Shown in pieces: positions 1 through 9,847 of a stretch of 64,000 bases of DNA. Every line of letters starts with the position of its first letter. The first letter of the stretch is position 1. The position numbers and the translations under genes were made by a program. Source of the stretch: Actinomadura alba (GTDB lineage: Bacteria; Actinomycetota; Actinomycetes; Streptosporangiales; Streptosporangiaceae); NCBI RefSeq assembly GCF_014323705.1, contig NZ_JABVEC010000009.1, forward strand, positions 186,001-250,000. Reading direction: 5' to 3'. The notes below the pieces were generated by a model. That model was not told the DNA's origin and ran no database searches. It saw only the letters and a list, made by a program, of their open reading frames with translations.

Positions 1-883
1 GCGTACAGGGTCAGCTGACGGTGCAGGAGCAGGTCCGAGACCTCCGTCTCGAGCCGGCCGCCCTCTCCCACCAGCGAGACCCGGCCCCACTCCGCCGCAC
101 CGCGAATGGCGACGCCGCGGCCGGCGGCCGAGCCCGAGCAGTCCATGGTCACCGAGCAGCCGCGCCCCCCGGTCGCCTCGTCCAGGGCCTCGGCGACGGT
201 GTCGCCGGCGATCAGGACCTCATCGAACAGATCCAGGGTGCGCGCGTGCTCGGCTCGCTCGGCCGAGCGTTCCACACCGAGCACCCTCGACGCGCCCAGG
301 CCGCGGGCGATCATGGCTGCGGCCAGACCCACCGGCCCGAGCCCCACCACGAGCAGGTCGTCGCGGCCGCCGACCCGCGTGCGCAAGAGCCCCTCGTAGG
401 CGGTGCCGAACCCGCACGCGATCAGGGCGCCGTCGATGAAGGACAGTTCCTCGGGCAGCGGTACGCACGTGCTCTCCTCGACGAGGATGTACTCCGCGTG
501 CCCGCCGTCGCGCTGCCAGCCGTACGAGGAGCGGCGCTTCGCGTCGGAGCAGCTGATCATGTACCCGCGGCGGCAGTTCGGGCACAGCCCGCAGCCGGCG
601 ATGTGATACACGATGACGCGGTCGCCGACGCCGAACCGCCGGCATCCGGGGCCTGCCTCCACGACCTCGCCGCTCGGCTCGTGCCCGGCCACCACGCCCT
701 TGTAGGCGGGGCCGTCCTGACCGACGTGGGTCTTGTGCCCGCGGTAGATGTAGGACAGGTCACTGCCGCAGATCCCGGACGCGCCCACGCGCAGGAGCAG
801 CTGCCCCGGGCCCGGTGCCGGCACCTCCACGTCGCGCACCACGGCGGTGAAGTCCCCCGGCAGGAAGACACCTTTCATGGTGG

Positions 884-887
<4 letters not shown>
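1..887 (-). CDS. Zinc-dependent medium-chain alcohol dehydrogenase (partial, C-terminus off window)
   Basis: About 295 residues are visible before the reading frame leaves the left edge. The N-terminal GroES-like domain carries the catalytic zinc ligands C40 (GICGSD) and H68-E69 (AGHE), and the structural-zinc cysteines C98, C101, C104 and C112. A Rossmann fold follows with the motif GLGPVGL. This is the polyol/threonine dehydrogenase branch of the MDR family, which oxidises a secondary alcohol with NAD(P). The ATG at 887 overlaps the stop of the ABC permease gene (ATGA), so it is the last visible gene of the importer operon. By context it probably oxidises the imported sugar or polyol. The exact substrate cannot be read from the sequence. 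Confidence 0.88.
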
Positions 888-1908
<1,021 letters not shown>

Positions 1909-1912
<4 letters not shown>

Positions 1913-3402
1913 TCCTCGGCAATCGCAATGGTCAGGACGCGCTCGAGTTGGATCTCGTCACCGCTGAGCTCGGCCACAGCACGTCCGCCGCGGACGACGA
2001 CGATGCGATCGCAGACGTCGGCCAGCTCCTCCGCCTCGCTGGAGACGAAGACGACCGCTCTGCCCTCGTCGGCCAGCCGGCGCATCTGGTCGTAGATCTG
2101 GCGTTTGGCCTCGACGTCGACGCCGCGCGTGGGTTCGTCGAGCAGCAGCACGGTGCTTCCGGCATGCAGCCAACGGGCGAGAACGACCTTCTGCTGGTTA
2201 CCTCCGCTGAGGTTGCCGATCGGCGTACCAGGCCGTGCCGTCTTGATCGCGAGACGGTCGATGAGTGCCTGGGCGGCCTGGCCCACGGCCTTACGATCGA
2301 GGACGCCGGAACGGCTCACGCCCCGCAGGTCGCCCATCACGATGTTCTCGTCGACTCCCATGAGGGGCACGATGCCGTCCCGCCGCCGGTTCTCGGGCGT
2401 GATGCCCAGCCCGCCCCGCAGCATGGCGGTGAACGCTCCGGGCCGGACGGCCTCGCCGCGCAGCCGTACCTCACCGGAGTCCGGGCGGTCCAGGCCGACC
2501 AGCGCGCGCAGGGTCTCCGTGCGACCGGACCCGAGCACACCCGCGATGCCGAGGATCTCGCCCGGGCGGATGTCGATGTCGAGACCGTCCAGCTTGTCGC
2601 TGCGCAGGCCGCGCGCCGTCAGCACCGGCGGCTCCGAGCTGGGGCGCCGAACGCGCGCGGCGACGGCTTCGGGGGCCGCGCCGAGCATCATCGCGACGAT
2701 CTCGCGGGTGGACGCCGTGCGCACCGGCAGCGTCTCCACGATCCTGCCGTCGCGCACCACCGTGGCGCTGTCGGCCACCTGCCGGATCTCGTCCATCCGG
2801 TGGCTGACGTAGACGACCGCGACGCCCTGCTCCGCGACGCGACGCGCGACGTCGATCACCTGCCGGACCTCGGCGGCGGCGAGAGAGCTCGTCGGCTCGT
2901 CAAGAATGAGCAGCGCGGGTTTCTGCCAGACGGCGCGCGCGATCTCCACCAGCTGCTGACCGGCGGCTCCGAGCGAACCGACCGAGCGGTCGATGTCGAG
3001 GTCGACGCCGATGCGCGCCATCGCCGCCTTGGCATCGGCCCGCATACGCCGCTTGTCGATCACACCGCGGGAACGCTGCCACGCGCCCATGAACAGGTTC
3101 TCCGCGACGCTCATCTCCGGGACGAGGCTCAGCTCCTGATAGACGGTCGCGACTCCGAGACCGGCGACCTCGCGGGTCCCCAGCCCTTTCAGCGACGTCC
3201 CCTGCACGAGGGCCTCGCCGGCGTCGAGTTGCTCCGCACCGGAGAGAATCTTGATCAGCGTGGACTTGCCGGCACCGTTCTTGCCCAGCAGCGCACGCAC
3301 CTCACCGCGTCGCACCGAGAAGTCCACGTCGCTGAGCGCGGTCACTCCTGGGTAGCGTTTGGTGCCGGAGCGCACCTCTGCCACGACATCGGTGTTCGAC
3401 AT
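1909..3402 (-). CDS. RbsA-type sugar ABC transporter ATP-binding protein (two ABC domains)
   Basis: The chosen ATG at 3402 gives 497 residues starting MSNTDVV. It has a GAGAGG ribosome-binding site, and the longer open frame upstream has no family similarity. The first ABC domain has Walker A GKNGAGKST, a degenerate signature (LGAAGQQ) and Walker B LLILDEPTSS. The second has the degenerate Walker A GVLGSGRTE that is normal for RbsA-like proteins, then LSGGNQQKV and LLLDEPTRG. It energises import by the neighbouring permease. The binding-protein gene lies just upstream and the permease just downstream. Because this family binds many sugars, the ligand can only be inferred from the divergent galactonate genes. 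Confidence 0.94.
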
Positions 3403-3479
3403 GAGAAGCCTCTCTACGGTCTTCGGTACGGGTGGGACGGGGTGCCGCCCGGCGCAGGTCTGGGGCGGCACCCCGCCTG

Positions 3480-4487
3480 TCACGGGATCCCGTCGGCGTG
3501 CTCCGTCAGCCACTTCTCGTTCGTGGCCTTGTCGTCGGCGGTGTAGAGGATCGGCTGCACGGGGATGACGAACGAGGTGTTCTTCTCCCCGTTCGCCGCC
3601 TTGCGGGCGGCTTCGTAGGACAGCTTGCCCACCGTCTGCGCGGGGACGTCGATCTCGGCCTTGAGGATCCTGCCGTCGACGAGGGCCTTGGCGATGTCAA
3701 CGGTCATGTCGCTGCCGAAGACCACCGTCTTGCCGACGCGGTTACGGGTGGTGACGGCCTTGACGCCGGCCAGGGTACCCCCGCCCGCCACCGCGTAGAA
3801 CGCGTCCAGATTCGGGTTCGCGGTGATGATGTTCTCCGCGACCGGGGTGGCCTTGTCGACGACGGCGCCCTCCTGGTCGGCCACGTACTGGGCGCCCGGC
3901 ACCGTCTCCTTCAGGCCGTCCTTGAAGCCGCGCTTACGCTCCTTGCAGACCTCCACGAAGTCGCAGTTCAACACTGCGATCTTGGGGTTGGTGATCTTCT
4001 GCCCGGTGAAGTACTTCCCGGCCTGTTCGCCGAGCCGCTTGCCGAAGACGTACGGGTCCGAGAGGACGTAGCCCCACACGTACTTCTTGGCGTCCGCGTC
4101 GTTGATGCACGTGTTGTAGCAGATGACCGGAATACCGGCCTTCGAGGCGGCCGCGACCGAGGGCACGGACGCGGTGGCCGACACGGCCGAGGTGATGATC
4201 GCATCCACTTTGGAGGCGACCATGGTGGACATGAACGAGGACTCCTTGGCCGCGTCGCCCTGCGCGTTGTTGCCCAGCAGCTTGAGATGGGAGTCCTTGG
4301 CGGCCGCGGTCTCGATGCCCTTCTTCACGCCGGCGTAGAAACCCTGCGAGTCCAGGTAGATCGCTCCGAAGCGCAGGTTGCTCGCGCCGGAGTCGCCCGG
4401 GCCGCACCCGGCGAGCAGCGCGCCGGCGGCCAAGGCGGCGACACAGCGCGCCACCTTGGATCGAACTGATGCCACATGACCTCCCAT
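3480..4487 (-). CDS. Sugar-binding lipoprotein of ABC importer (Peripla_BP_4 type)
   Basis: A 335-residue secreted lipoprotein with a basic N-terminus, a hydrophobic stretch and the lipobox LLAGC near residues 24-28. The mature part is a type I periplasmic-binding fold related to RbsB/LacI. It would capture the substrate outside the cell and deliver it to the permease. ATG at 4487 is the first start. A GTG at 4475, four bases after a GGGAGG sequence, is a plausible alternative that would leave the lipobox intact. An 11-bp hairpin lies in the leader of the longer form. A 77-bp gap separates this gene from the ATPase gene in the same operon. Confidence 0.9.
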   Translation of the reverse strand: MGGHVASVRSKVARCVAALAAGALLAGCGPGDSGASNLRFGAIYLDSQGFYAGVKKGIETAAAKDSHLKLLGNNAQGDAAKESSFMSTMVASKVDAIITSAVSATASVPSVAAASKAGIPVICYNTCINDADAKKYVWGYVLSDPYVFGKRLGEQAGKYFTGQKITNPKIAVLNCDFVEVCKERKRGFKDGLKETVPGAQYVADQEGAVVDKATPVAENIITANPNLDAFYAVAGGGTLAGVKAVTTRNRVGKTVVFGSDMTVDIAKALVDGRILKAEIDVPAQTVGKLSYEAARKAANGEKNTSFVIPVQPILYTADDKATNEKWLTEHADGIP

Positions 4488-4494
4488 GTTCCGT

Positions 4495-4520
4495 CTCTCC
4501 CGGTGATGCCACCGGGAGAG
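4495..4520 (-). promoter_or_regulatory. Perfect 11-bp hairpin overlapping the ribosome-binding site of the binding-protein gene
   Basis: Arms CTCTCCCGGTG and CACCGGGAGAG are perfect complements around a 4-base loop. In the leftward transcript the 3' arm contains GGGAGAG, the likely Shine-Dalgarno sequence for the ATG at 4487. The hairpin could hide the ribosome-binding site, act as an operator for the FadR-type regulator at 5394, or protect the 5' end. Which of these applies is inference. Confidence 0.55.
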
Positions 4521-4608
4521 TGACCTGCGCCAAGTCCAGATAATGTGCCGCCCGAAACACGCCTGTCAAGATATTGTAATAAAAAAGGACTTATCGTAGG
4601 CTTCCGCC

Positions 4609-5376
4609 GTGAGCGACTCCTGGGAACAGCCCCCGCGCGGCGGACACTGCGCCGTGGTGACCGGTGCCGCGTCCGGTATCGGTGCCGCCACGGCGACGCG
4701 GCTGGCGGCGGCGGGGACGCCCGTACTGGTGTGTGACCTCTCCCCCGCCGGAGACGACGTCGCCGCGGCCATCACGCGGGCGGGGGGCGAGGCACGGTTC
4801 GTGCGCATGGACGTCAGCGACGAGAGCGCGTGGGCCTGCGTCCGTCGCGCCGCGCACGAGGCGTACGGCCCGGTCCGGCACCTGGTCAGCAATGCCTACG
4901 TCGTGGACGTACGGCCCGCGCATGACCTGAGCCTGGCGTCGTGGAACCGGCAGCTGGGCGTGAACCTGACGGCCGCCTATCTCGGCCTGCGGACGCTGCA
5001 CGAGGACCTGACGGCAACGTCCGGGTCGGTGGTCCTCGTCTCGTCGGTGCACGCCCTCGTGGGCCTGCCCGGCCATCCGGCCTACGCCGCGACGAAGGCG
5101 GCGCTGGTGGGCCTCGCCCGCCAGCTGGCCGTGGACTATGGCCCCGGCGTGCGCGTCAACACCGTACTGCCCGGGCCGGTCATGTCCGCCGCCTGGGACC
5201 GCGTGGCGGAGCAGGACCGGCGCCTGAGCGTCGAAGCCACCATCGCCAAGCGGTTCGGCGACCCGAGCGAGATCGCCGCCGCCATCGACTTTCTACTGTC
5301 CGACGACGCATCCTTCATCACCGCCACCACCCTCGTCGTCGACGGCGGCTGGAGCGCGACGAAGAACTCCGCCTGA
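4609..5376 (+). CDS. SDR family oxidoreductase, candidate galactose 1-dehydrogenase
   Basis: A 255-residue classical short-chain dehydrogenase. It has the cofactor motif TGAASGIG near residues 18-25, a catalytic serine in VLVSSVHA and the active-site YxxxK in AYAATK, and it ends in a DGGW-like C-terminus. The GTG start at 4609 has no convincing Shine-Dalgarno sequence and lies close to an A/T-rich promoter-like stretch (4570-4595), so the message may be leaderless. It opens the rightward operon that contains dgoD-, dgoA- and kinase-like genes and a lactonase. A sugar dehydrogenase making an aldonolactone would complete that route; this role is inferred from context, not from a motif. Confidence 0.87.
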   Translation: MSDSWEQPPRGGHCAVVTGAASGIGAATATRLAAAGTPVLVCDLSPAGDDVAAAITRAGGEARFVRMDVSDESAWACVRRAAHEAYGPVRHLVSNAYVVDVRPAHDLSLASWNRQLGVNLTAAYLGLRTLHEDLTATSGSVVLVSSVHALVGLPGHPAYAATKAALVGLARQLAVDYGPGVRVNTVLPGPVMSAAWDRVAEQDRRLSVEATIAKRFGDPSEIAAAIDFLLSDDASFITATTLVVDGGWSATKNSA

Positions 5377-5393
5377 GGAGACCTACCGCATCT

Positions 5394-6098
5394 ATGAGTA
5401 CCTACAACGGGCGTGGCATCCACGGCCAAGTGGTCGAGACCATCGGCCGGCGCGTCGTCACCGGGCAGCTCCCCGAGAACGGCCGGATCGACCTGGTCGA
5501 GCTGGAAGCCGAGCTGGACGTGTCCCGCACCGTCGTGCGGGAGGCGCTGAAGGTGCTGGCCGGAAAGGGCCTGGTCGACTCACGGCAGAAGAGGGGCACG
5601 GTGGTGCGCCCCCGCAGCGAGTGGAACCTGCTCGACCCCGACGTCATCAGCTGGGAGTTCGAGAACCGCGGCACGGAGATGCTCGGGCAACTGGCCGAGG
5701 TACGGCAGATGTTCGAACCGGCCGCCGCGGCCCTCGCCGCCGGCCGCCGTACGGAGGCCGACCTCGCCGAGCTCGAGGCGGCCCTCCAGGACATGGCGCG
5801 GGCCCAGACCCCGGCCGAGGCGGTCGTCGCCGACCTGCGCTTCCACCGCGGCGTCCTGGCCGCGACGGGCAACGAGCTCCTGGTCCGCATGGAGGGCGTC
5901 GTGGAGTCCGTGCTCGCCGAACGCGACCGGATCGTCCACGACGCCGTCACCACCGACGATCCGGTGCCGAGCCACCACGCCCTGCTCGAGGCCATCCGGG
6001 CGGGCGACGGCCAAGCCGCCAGGACCTGTGCGCTCGCGCTGCTGGACAAGGCCGTGGCCGACGTCGACCGCGCCACACACCCTCGGGGGGACGCATGA
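5394..6098 (+). CDS. FadR-type GntR family transcriptional regulator
   Basis: The 234-residue protein starts at ATG 5394 (MSTYNGRG). The open frame upstream of this start is shadow sequence. Residues 10-75 form a winged helix-turn-helix (HGQVVETIGRR, then VSRTVVREALKVLAGKGLV). The rest is an all-helical FCD ligand domain with the metal-binding-type histidines expected in DLRFHRGVLAATGN and SHHALLEAIRAGD. Regulators of this group are often encoded inside galactonate and glucuronate operons and release DNA on binding the sugar acid. It probably represses both this operon and the divergent importer. Its stop overlaps the start of the dehydratase gene. Confidence 0.92.
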   Translation: MSTYNGRGIHGQVVETIGRRVVTGQLPENGRIDLVELEAELDVSRTVVREALKVLAGKGLVDSRQKRGTVVRPRSEWNLLDPDVISWEFENRGTEMLGQLAEVRQMFEPAAAALAAGRRTEADLAELEAALQDMARAQTPAEAVVADLRFHRGVLAATGNELLVRMEGVVESVLAERDRIVHDAVTTDDPVPSHHALLEAIRAGDGQAARTCALALLDKAVADVDRATHPRGDA

Positions 6099-7240
6099 AG
6101 GTGACCCGCGTCGAAACGTTCCTGGCGCCGCCCAGATGGCTGTTCTGCCGCGTCGAGACCGACGAGGGACACGTCGGCTGGGGTGAACCGGTCGTCGAGG
6201 GACGCGCCCACACCGTCCGGGCCGCCGTGAACGAGCTCGCCGAGCTGCTCATCGGCGCCGACCCGCTGCGCATCGAGGACCACTGGCAGGTCATGACCAA
6301 GGGCGGCTTCTACCGCGGCGGACCGGTCTTCGCCAGCGCCGTCGCCGGTCTGGATCAGGCCCTGTGGGACATCGCGGGCAAGGCCCGAGGCGCTCCCGTC
6401 CACGAACTGCTCGGTGGCCCCGTGCGCGACCACGTCCGCGCGTACGCGTGGATCGGCGGCGACGAACCGCGGGAGATCCGGGAACAGGCCCAGCGCCAGG
6501 CCGAGGCCGGGTTCTCCGCGGTCAAGATGAACGCCAGCGGACGCATGTCACCCCTCGCCGGCCCGAGCGAGATCCACGCGGTGGTCGAACGCGTCGCCAC
6601 GGCGCGCGAGGTCCTCGGCCCGGACCGTGACGTCGCCGTCGACTTCCATGGCCGGGTGTCCTACCCCAACGCGCGACGGCTACTTCCGCTGCTCGAACCG
6701 CTCACGCCTCTGTTCGTCGAAGAGCCCGTCGTGCCGGAGTCCATGGCCCAGATGCGCAGCCTCGTCGAGGCGTCCAGCGTGCCCATCGCCCTCGGCGAGC
6801 GCCTGTACTCCCGCTGGGACTTCATGCCCGCCCTGCAGGCCGGCATCGCCGTCGTCCAACCGGACCTCTCCCACGCCGGCGGCATCTCCGAGGTCCGCCG
6901 CATCGCCGCCCAGGCAGAGGTGTTCGGCGCTCTCCTCGCACCCCACTGCCCGCTGGGGCCCATCGCCCTGGCCGCCAGCCTGCAGGTGGTGTTCGCCACC
7001 CCCAACTTCCTCATCCAGGAACAGAGCATCGGCCTCCACTACAACGGCGGTAACGAGCTGCTGGACTATCTCGTCGATCCGGCGGTCTTCGCCATGAGCG
7101 ACGGCCGGTTCACCCGGCCCACCGGCCCCGGCCTGGGCATCACCGTCGACGAGGCCAAGGTGCGCGAGGTCGACCGCGCGGGCCACACCTGGCGCTCTCC
7201 CATCTGGCGTTATCCCGACCAGTCCTTCGCAGAATGGTGA
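6095..7240 (+). CDS. dgoD: D-galactonate dehydratase (enolase superfamily)
   Basis: A 381-residue protein that aligns along its whole length with E. coli DgoD as I remember it. The start MKVTRVETFLAPPRW, the end WRYPDQSFAEW and the whole active site match. Metal ligands are D183, E209 and E235, with H185 and H284 as the acid/base pair (DFHGRV, VEEPV, GERL, APHCPLGP). It dehydrates D-galactonate to 2-keto-3-deoxygalactonate in the cytosol. ATG 6095 overlaps the regulator stop by 4 bp. The aldolase gene begins before this gene ends, so translation is coupled. Confidence 0.96.
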   Translation: MKVTRVETFLAPPRWLFCRVETDEGHVGWGEPVVEGRAHTVRAAVNELAELLIGADPLRIEDHWQVMTKGGFYRGGPVFASAVAGLDQALWDIAGKARGAPVHELLGGPVRDHVRAYAWIGGDEPREIREQAQRQAEAGFSAVKMNASGRMSPLAGPSEIHAVVERVATAREVLGPDRDVAVDFHGRVSYPNARRLLPLLEPLTPLFVEEPVVPESMAQMRSLVEASSVPIALGERLYSRWDFMPALQAGIAVVQPDLSHAGGISEVRRIAAQAEVFGALLAPHCPLGPIALAASLQVVFATPNFLIQEQSIGLHYNGGNELLDYLVDPAVFAMSDGRFTRPTGPGLGITVDEAKVREVDRAGHTWRSPIWRYPDQSFAEW

Positions 7241-7887
7241 TCAGCGTGCCCCCCACCCCGGCGACAAACCTGCTCGAGCTCCTCGAGACTCAACGGATCC
7301 TGGCCATCGTCCGCGGAAACGACCCGGCGGCGGCGCTGCGCAGCATCGAAGTGCTCGTCGACGAGGGCATCACCCTGATGGAGGTCTCGCTCAGCGGCGC
7401 CGACGCGTTGCGCGTCATCCGGAAGGCGGCCGCCTCGCTGGGCGCGGGCGTCCACCTCGGAGCCGGGACCGTCCTCACCGCCGAGGACGCCGCCGCCGCC
7501 CAAGACGCCGGCGCGACCTTCATCGTCACGCCCGGGCTCGGAGCCGGGGTCGGCGCGGCGGTTCGCCTCGGCCTGCCCGTGCTCGCCGGCGCGCTCACGC
7601 CCTCCGAAGTCATCGCCGCGGTAGCCCAGGGCGTCGACGCGGTCAAGCTCTTCCCCGCCTCCTCCGGCGGCGTTCCGTACCTGCGCGCGCTCCGCGGCCC
7701 GTTCCCGACGGTGCCGTTCGTCCCCGTCGGCGGCGTCGACCTCGACAGCGTCGAGGCCTACCTGGACGCCGGCGCCCTCGCCGTCGGTGTCGGCTCGCCA
7801 CTGCTGGGCGACGCACCGGACGGCGGCGACCTGAGCGGGCTGCGCCATCGCATCAAGGCGGCGCTGGACCTGGCCGGCGTGCGGTGA
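7234..7887 (+). CDS. dgoA: 2-dehydro-3-deoxy-6-phosphogalactonate aldolase (KDPG aldolase family)
   Basis: A 217-residue class I aldolase. The Schiff-base lysine is K138 in AVKLFPAS. The general acid/base glutamate is E50 in LMEVSLSG, and GAGTVLT and VTPG form the phosphate and carboxylate sites. It splits KDPGal to pyruvate and glyceraldehyde-3-phosphate. The ATG at 7234 overlaps the dehydratase by 7 bp; GTG starts at 7237 or 7246 are possible alternatives. Its stop overlaps the kinase start (GTGA). Family members may accept KDPG as well as KDPGal; the dgoD neighbour favours the galactonate isomer. Confidence 0.93.
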   Translation: MVISVPPTPATNLLELLETQRILAIVRGNDPAAALRSIEVLVDEGITLMEVSLSGADALRVIRKAAASLGAGVHLGAGTVLTAEDAAAAQDAGATFIVTPGLGAGVGAAVRLGLPVLAGALTPSEVIAAVAQGVDAVKLFPASSGGVPYLRALRGPFPTVPFVPVGGVDLDSVEAYLDAGALAVGVGSPLLGDAPDGGDLSGLRHRIKAALDLAGVR

Positions 7888-8828
7888 GGGCCGACGTCCT
7901 GACCATCGGCGAGGCGATGGTCGCGATCCGCTGCGCCGGCCCGCTCCGCCTCGGCGGGGTCTCGTACATCTCCGTCGCCGGCGCCGAGGCCAACGTCGCC
8001 ATCGCCCTGTCCCGCCTCGGCCATGCGGCCCGCTGGGTCAGCGCGGTCGGCGACGACGAACCGGGGGAGCTGATCCGGCGCACCATGCGCGCCGAGGGGG
8101 TCCTGGCGGGCCACATCGCCCAGCGCGCGGACGCGCCGACCGGAGTCATGCTGCGCGACGTGGCGCCCGGCGCCCGCGCACGCGTGCACTATTACCGGGC
8201 GGGCTCGGCCGCCTCGACCCTGTCCTGGCAGGACGTCCGGCCCGCCGCCGACTGCGGCTACTCGGCCCTGCACCTGACCGGTATCACGGCCGCGCTCGGC
8301 GAGGCGCCACTGGAGGCCATCACCACCGCCGCACGCCGGGCACGCGATGCCGGCGCCTGGGTCAGCCTCGACGTCAACCACCGCGCCCTCCTGTGGACCC
8401 GTGGCGAGGCCGCGCGGACGCTTCGCCCGCTGCTGCGGTACGTAACCGTGCTGATCGCATCCGACGACGAACTGGACATCGTGGCCGACGGCGAACACGA
8501 ACGGGATCGCGTCGAGGCACTCCTGCGCGCCGGAGTCGAAGAGGTGGTGGTCAAGCACGGCGCGGCCGGCGCCGGCTATCACGACGCGCAGTCGTCATTC
8601 GACGTCCCCGCTCTCGCCGTGCCCGTGGTGGACGTCATCGGCGCGGGCGACGCCTTCACCGCCGGCTACCTCTCCGGGCGGATCGACGGGCTCGACCCAC
8701 GCGGCCGCCTCGAACGGGCCACCGCACTCGGCGCGAGCGCCGTGGCCTGCGCCGGTGACTGGGAGGGGCTGCCCACCCGCGCCGAACTCGCCCATCTCGT
8801 CCTGCCCAGTGGAGAGGCACTGCGTTGA
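7884..8828 (+). CDS. PfkB-family 2-keto-3-deoxy sugar-acid kinase
   Basis: A 314-residue ribokinase-like protein. The N-terminal GG-type motif region contains VAGAEANVAIALSRLG. The C-terminal signature DVIGAGDAFTAGYL near residues 250-263 carries the catalytic aspartate. It resembles 2-keto-3-deoxygluconate kinase (KdgK) and would phosphorylate 2-keto-3-deoxygalactonate between the dehydratase and aldolase steps. In E. coli this step is done by an unrelated kinase (DgoK), so a PfkB enzyme here is a non-orthologous replacement. The GTG start overlaps the aldolase stop by 4 bp, and its stop overlaps the TTG of the lactonase gene. Confidence 0.9.
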   Translation: MRADVLTIGEAMVAIRCAGPLRLGGVSYISVAGAEANVAIALSRLGHAARWVSAVGDDEPGELIRRTMRAEGVLAGHIAQRADAPTGVMLRDVAPGARARVHYYRAGSAASTLSWQDVRPAADCGYSALHLTGITAALGEAPLEAITTAARRARDAGAWVSLDVNHRALLWTRGEAARTLRPLLRYVTVLIASDDELDIVADGEHERDRVEALLRAGVEEVVVKHGAAGAGYHDAQSSFDVPALAVPVVDVIGAGDAFTAGYLSGRIDGLDPRGRLERATALGASAVACAGDWEGLPTRAELAHLVLPSGEALR

Positions 8829-9694
8829 CGCGACCCACCCCGCCGGTCGACGCTCCCCTCGAACTCGGTGAGGGCGCACGCTGGCTCGGCGACCGGTTCG
8901 TCGTCGTCGACATTCTCGCCGGCGTCCTCTACGAGGTGCCCGGCGAACCCGGGGCGGCGCTGAAGCCGCTCCTGCGCACCGAGGGCCTGCCGCTGGGCGC
9001 GGTCGCTCCCCTCGAGGGCCGCCCCGGACACTGGATCGCGGCCGTCGGAGACGGCATCGCCGTCCTCGGGCCGGACGCGGAGCCCCACTGGCTGGCACGA
9101 CCCGAAGCGGGCAAGAGAGTGCGCTGCCGCATGAATGACGGGGCGGTCGACCACGCCGGCAGATTCTGGGCCGGCAGCATGGCCTACGACGGCACACCCG
9201 GCGCCGGCAGCCTCTACCGCGTGGAGCCCGACGGGACCGTCGTCACCGCGCTCACCGGTGTCGGCATCGCCAACGGGCCCGCGTTCTCCCCGGACGGCAC
9301 GCTGCTGTATCTGGCCGACAGCGCACGAGGCACCGTCAACACGTATCCGCTGGACCCCCGGACCGGTGCGCTCGGCACCCCCGAACTCCTCATCCAGGTG
9401 GACTCTGGAAGCCCGGACGGAATGACGGTGGACGACGAGGGCTTCGTCTGGATAGCGGTCTGGGGCACCGCGCGAGTCCTTCGCGTCAGCCCGGACGGCG
9501 ACATCGAACGCACCGTTCACCTGCCGTGCCGCCAGCCCACATCCGTGGCGATCGGCGGCCCGGGCGGCACGCGCCTGTTGGTGACGTCCGCGTGGTACGG
9601 CCTCGCGGAGCCCACGGCCGCGGACGGCGCGATCTGGACCGGCGACGTCCACGTGAGCGCCCCGCCGGCGCGCCCGGCGGTACTGCGGAAGTGA
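8825..9694 (+). CDS. SMP-30/gluconolactonase-like aldonolactonase
   Basis: A 289-residue six-bladed propeller of the SMP-30/LRE family. Predicted divalent-metal ligands are E16 (ELGEGARW), N104 (RMNDG), N150 (IANGPAFSPDG) and D198 (GSPDGMTVDD). These enzymes open sugar lactones. Here it would hydrolyse galactonolactone to galactonate, linking the SDR to the dehydratase. It starts at TTG 8825, with the kinase stop inside the overlap (TTGA). It is the last gene of the operon and is followed by a strong hairpin. Confidence 0.91.
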   Translation: MTRPTPPVDAPLELGEGARWLGDRFVVVDILAGVLYEVPGEPGAALKPLLRTEGLPLGAVAPLEGRPGHWIAAVGDGIAVLGPDAEPHWLARPEAGKRVRCRMNDGAVDHAGRFWAGSMAYDGTPGAGSLYRVEPDGTVVTALTGVGIANGPAFSPDGTLLYLADSARGTVNTYPLDPRTGALGTPELLIQVDSGSPDGMTVDDEGFVWIAVWGTARVLRVSPDGDIERTVHLPCRQPTSVAIGGPGGTRLLVTSAWYGLAEPTAADGAIWTGDVHVSAPPARPAVLRK

Positions 9695-9795
9695 ACGCCG
9701 CGGTCACCTCCGACGCCGAGCACGGATCGAACGCCTCGACCGGGGACGCTCGGCCGACCTCACGCCGACCGTCGAAAGCCGACCGGGCACAGCGA

Positions 9796-9827
9796 ACGGC
9801 GGACACCCGGTGTCGGGTGTCCGCCGT
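9796..9827. terminator. 14-bp perfect hairpin between convergent genes
   Basis: The arms ACGGCGGACACCCG and CGGGTGTCCGCCGT flank a 4-base loop. The hairpin lies 102 bp after the lactonase stop and 21 bp beyond the stop of the convergent FG-GAP gene. There is no U-run, as is common for actinobacterial terminators, so it probably works in both directions. Confidence 0.75.
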
Positions 9828-9847
9828 ATCGGTCGACCGATGCTCGG

